Assembly (NCBI GenBank): GCA_021234535.1 | Contig: CM037835.1 | Coordinates: forward strand, 434,001 to 498,000 | Direction: 5' to 3' | DNA: 64,000 nucleotides | From: Stichopus chloronotus | Lineage: Eukaryota > Echinodermata > Holothuroidea > Aspidochirotida > Stichopodidae | Shown: in pieces, positions 60,001 to 64,000 of the stretch | How positions within the stretch are numbered: position 1 is the stretch's first letter | How the letters are laid out: the number at the start of each line of letters is the position of its first letter | Translations under genes and position numbers: made by a program | The notes under the pieces: generated by a model | Seen by the model: the letters and a program-made list of their open reading frames with translations, nothing else | What the model was told of the DNA's origin: nothing | Databases searched by the model: none

Positions 60001-61590
60001 TTCAGACAATCTCTGCCACACCCCCCCCCCCAAAAAAAGCCCCAGGTGTCGGTGTTCCTATGTGTTCAGCCACAAAGTATTTGCAAAGTTCTGAAAGGAA
60101 TCTGGGTAGAGTTGTGGGCTGAGGTGCCAGGGCTCTGCCAGGTGGAAAAAATCTGAATTACCCAGAAAGATATATTTCACCCAGCAAGATGAAAAAAGTA
60201 AAAGATGAATTCCTGAAGATATATACAGTTCAAATCTGGCATCAAATGTAGCTCCATTTTGCATCGAGCTCACCCTACGATTGTCCAAAAGACGGCGATC
60301 AGCCATCGTCCTGCTGCCCGGCCCCCTCCCCTGTCAGCCAAATCCTGGATCCGCCAGTGATTTACATACATAAACTGTACAAGAAAAGCATATACCGCTT
60401 ATGTTATTTCATGATTACAGTTTAGCTGAAAAGAAAAAACACTATTTGTTTGGCAAAAATGCCATAAAAATTATTTAAATGTACAGAAACATTTTTAACA
60501 GTGTAGACGTCAAGCGATATGGTTTTCCTTTGCCTGTCCGATGTTTTTGTCACATCGTTCGATAGTCGTTCCGATGTTTTCGCCATGTAAAGTCAGTGCT
60601 GAGCAAAGCTTTTGCATGTGTACAATAAAGGACTCCAGAACTAAGTACAGAGCCATTGAAAACACTATCAAGACAGTGGCTTGTGGACATGTTCCATACA
60701 AGAAAAGCTTTAAGTAGGCGCATTCTTTCCAAATATACATGTATTTAGCCGACTGACAATCGGTGAATATGCGCCCGCAAAACACTTACTTAGCGGACGG
60801 TCGGGTAAATATACAAAACTGGCACCGTTATGCACCCGACGATCGGGTGAAAAGCTCCACTGCATAAAGTAGCATGATGCATTAACTGCAGATGATGAAC
60901 TGCGATTAAAAGGACATTCACTGTTTTGACTGACATATGAGAGTCTTCATTTGTCGGTCTTCGTTTTAACACTGTTGTGTGGGTGTGTTGAAAACGAAGA
61001 ATTTGCTGAATGTGGCTGCCCGTGGTCTTGCATGTTCTCGGCTCAGCTTAGTTGGTCCATGTTCGGATGGTGGTTTATGGGGAATGCCGTACGTAAAGGT
61101 CAAATGTTGTGTACAATCTTCAGTATGGTTGCTTCCGAGAACTGTTATTCATGTTTTTAACTTTAATTCTCATAATGGTTTTTGGTGTTTAGTTTTAAGT
61201 TTAATTTGGTTCCATTCGCCCTTTATCCATCAAAATGTCTCTCAGGGTGAGGGGAGGGGTAGGAGAAGCGTCAACCAGTGAAAAATTTATGTTTCTGCCC
61301 CTCCCCTGTGGAATAAAAGGTCTTAATATGAATCCCAGAGGAACCCCACATGTATAGACTATGCTGTAGGGTTCTGAGGGAACTCTTTTGAGAGATAGAA
61401 ACTTCTTCCCATGATTGGGCAGAACACTTGTATCCACTCTAAATCCACTAGTGTACCATGAAATATTTACATTAGCAAGGCATCACAAGCACCTACTCAC
61501 ACATCATTTGCCATCATAGTTGTCGAAACCAGTAACTGAAAACCAGACGTCTAATATTTATGGAAAACAAAAGACAATGCATACCAACTT
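57050..61590. other. Upstream sequence, mostly unassigned
   Basis: AT-rich, with no gene recognised. A decayed duplication links 59500-59590 (CTGGGTGCATGCAGTTCAAG) with 59890-59960 (CTGGGTACATGAAGTTCAAG). CCTGGATCCGCCAGTG (60344-60359) has the form of a hAT-type right end, but its partner was not found. There are homopolymer runs near 59320 (A) and 60020 (C). Confidence 0.5.
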
Positions 61591-61599
61591 TGAAGTTAA

Positions 61600-63470
61600 A
61601 ACATCTTACTCTACAGGAGATAACATGTCTAAAAGCTTAAAACTTATGATCCTACTGATCGCACAAGACCTTTGATCTCCATAAAAAATGACAGAGATCG
61701 TCTGCTCCTCAAGAGCTACCAATGTTAGCAGTTTGAAGATCTAGTGGCGAAGTTACCATACGGTCACAGGGACTCCCCCCCCCCCCCACCACCACCACTC
61801 AAATGGATTACCGGCGCAGCTTTTCGCAAAAAGATAAATAATCAAAAAGATAGAATAAGTTAAGAATTAGAAAAAAATGAAAGAGAAGGTGAAGAAAATG
61901 CAAGTTTGGGAATACTGTAAAGCACTCCACATCCTGGAAATGATGATGGTGTTGCCAATTTTCTGTCTTCAAATTCAAGCAAGTACAGTATTCATCATGA
62001 AATGTTCAAATTTAATCAGACTTTGTCAGTGGAAATATCCCAAAATGAGATTACGTTTTCATCCAAGAAAATACTGACAATTCCATTTTCTGTAGTTTTC
62101 TTCGTGGGCCTAGGAAGGGCGATTTCCAACCATGGGGGGGGGGGGGGGAGATCTACATGTATTTTGTCTGGTACGTTTCCCTTCAAACGATGTTGGAACT
62201 CCTTTTAGGTAGTCTTCAAACAATTCTCAGTTCATAAAGCTATTTTTGCCACCGTGACCTCTGACTGAAACTGCTAGTTCCGCCACTGTGAAGATCCAGC
62301 AACATTTAGTTCCTGAGATATGCTCCCTAATAGTTTTTCTTACTCAAACATCTGGCGACCTCAAATGACCTTTCACCTCCATGAAAAACGATAGAATTCA
62401 TCTACTTACAATGGACAACCAACACACTAAGTTTGAAATTCAAGCAACATTTAGTTGTTGAGATCACTTAATTAGCAGTTTTTCATACTTTTTCCTACAA
62501 TGACCTCAAGTGAACTTTACCTCCATGAAAAAAAAAACAGTAGGGATCATTGACTAACAATGGACAGCCTACAAGTTTGAAGTTCCAGCAACTTTCCCTT
62601 ATAACGGCACCATGTTTACAAGGTTTTCAAACTATGACCCCCAACTAACCTCATAAAAAACAGGTCATCTGCTTATCAAGAGCTATCAATGTTAATAGTT
62701 TCAAGTTCCAGTAACATTCAGTTGATAACAAGTGACCCCGAATTTTTTTTTGCCCCACCCCCCCCCCTCCTTAAAAAGTAGGGATCATTACTCACAATGG
62801 ACTACTTACACACCAACTGTAAAGTTCAAACACCTACTTTCTACTACGATGTATACAAGGTTTCAAATTCTTATCCTACAGACCTCATGTGACCTGTGAA
62901 GTCCATAAAATGAGAGAGATCATCTTCACGTTCATCAACAGCCAGAGACATTAAGTTGCTGAGGTATATTAATTTGTAGGTTTTCATACAATGGTGATCT
63001 CAAATGACTTTTAACCTCCATGAAAAGCAATATGGATCATTTACTAACAATGGGCGACCTACAAATCAAGTTTGAAGTTCCAGCAACTTAACCTTATTGA
63101 AATACTGTGTTTACAAGGTTTTCAAACTATGATCTCTACTGACTTCATATGACCTTTGACCTCCATAAAAATGACAGAGATCATTTGTTCATCAATAGTT
63201 ATGACTCCAATGCAGACAGATAGAAATTCAAGTAACGTTCATATCTTAAGATATCTTCCTTGATGAGATTTTCATACGTAAATCCTGGTGACCTCAAATG
63301 ATACGAAAAAAAAAAAACAGTAGGGATCATGTACTCACTCACGCGGAGTGAACCTAAACTTTAACTTTCAAGTTCAAGTACATTTCTCTCCGTGTTCACA
63401 AGCCAAGGTGACACATAACCACCCCACCCCCTCCACACACACATACCATCACATCACCATTGCATTTTCG
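61600..63470 (+). repeat. Half-site tandem array, diverged, with CA tail
   Basis: About eleven units of 130-160 bp. The clearest core is ATGACCTTTGACCTCCAT near 63150. It is interrupted by C- and G-runs (61767, 62137, 62758) and ends in ACACACACATACCATCACAT..CACCATTGCAT like the other family termini. Confidence 0.7.
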
Positions 63471-63476
63471 TGTTCC

Positions 63477-64000
63477 CAGTCGCGTAACTAGGATTTTTCC
63501 TGGGGGGGGGGGGGGACAAAGATATGAAACTCAAATTTTGTCAAGGTTACATGGATGTGGCTTGATCTTCGTTGGTATGTAATGGATGATTCATACGCTG
63601 ATCTGAGCTTGTGTATAAGTGTGAAGTTGTGATACGATGATGGATCTGATGACTGATTACAAAATTGTGAGGGAAGGGCACAGGTATGGGAGTGTCCTCC
63701 TACAATTTGAAAATTGTTGATTATATGTTAGGTGGACTAGATGCAAAACTGGTGCTAAATTTGAACAGAAATATCTCTTTAATGCCTATCTTTTTAAGTA
63801 ATAATTTTACTTTTTTCTTGCGTTTTGCTTTACACTACTTGTGAAATATTCACTTTTAGACCGTTATCTGAGAATGCCTAATTCAGAATGACAACATTAC
63901 AGTTTTGAAAATACTGTTAAACCATTCCTCCAAGTCTGTCTCGTAGCTCTGTTACAGCAAAAGCAATGTCAAAAAGATCCCTCTGGTCCAGTAGTATTTA
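63477..64000 (+). mobile_element. Left end of a hAT-like element running off the window
   Basis: CAGTCGCGTAACTAGG followed by a G-run has the form of widespread hAT termini (CAGTGGCGTAGCTAGG type). It lies directly after the terminal part of the half-site array. The right end would be beyond 64000. Confidence 0.4.

Overview
This window looks like genomic DNA from a large, repeat-rich animal genome. It is AT-rich, has long introns, and is full of decayed transposable elements. The repeat content suggests a marine invertebrate deuterostome, possibly an echinoderm such as a sea cucumber. That is a judgement from texture, not proof. I see no bacterial or organellar genes, no tRNA or rRNA, and no CRISPR array.

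One real host gene dominates. An ADAM10-like (Kuzbanian-type) transmembrane metalloprotease lies on the minus strand. Its start codon is at 55501, and eleven coding exons run leftwards to 3228. The exons join in phase without a stop and give 538 codons: signal peptide, prodomain with a candidate cysteine switch, furin-type site RYKR, catalytic domain with HELGHSFGSRHD, and the disintegrin/cysteine-rich start. The rest of the cysteine-rich region, the membrane segment and the tail must lie left of base 1. One intron (3313-8283) has the hallmarks of a minor-spliceosome (U12) AT-AC intron.

Nearly all the rest is introns and upstream DNA filled with mobile elements. Region by region: a tandem array with Helentron-like ends (1-1887); a DIRS-type retroelement remnant with a tyrosine recombinase (4370-6220); a minisatellite (7796-8075); a second minisatellite split by a 1 kb insertion (13155-14566); three copies of a 0.7-1.3 kb dispersed repeat (16.3, 36.0 and 39.7 kb); a small palindromic mariner-like MITE (18.0 kb); a 2.2 kb hAT-like element with 8-bp target duplication (20733-22950); a GTTGCA-rich inverted-repeat element (27936-28898); a CR1/L2/jockey-type LINE (32.5-34.0 kb); LINE tails (42.5 and 43.7 kb); a 1.3 kb hAT element nested inside a Helentron-like repeat (45197-46541); a 165-bp tandem array (53.9-54.5 kb); and a LINE ORF2 C-terminal remnant (56.4-57.0 kb) upstream of the gene.

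The most unusual pattern is the roughly 145-bp repeat family. Its core holds four TGACCT nuclear-receptor half-sites in the spacing DR4-DR4-DR1, and it recurs through the gene's introns and flanks. I found no undescribed enzymatic or defence system. The strongest points for a second look are the U12 intron, the half-site-bearing mobile repeat, and several transposons whose exact ends can be read.
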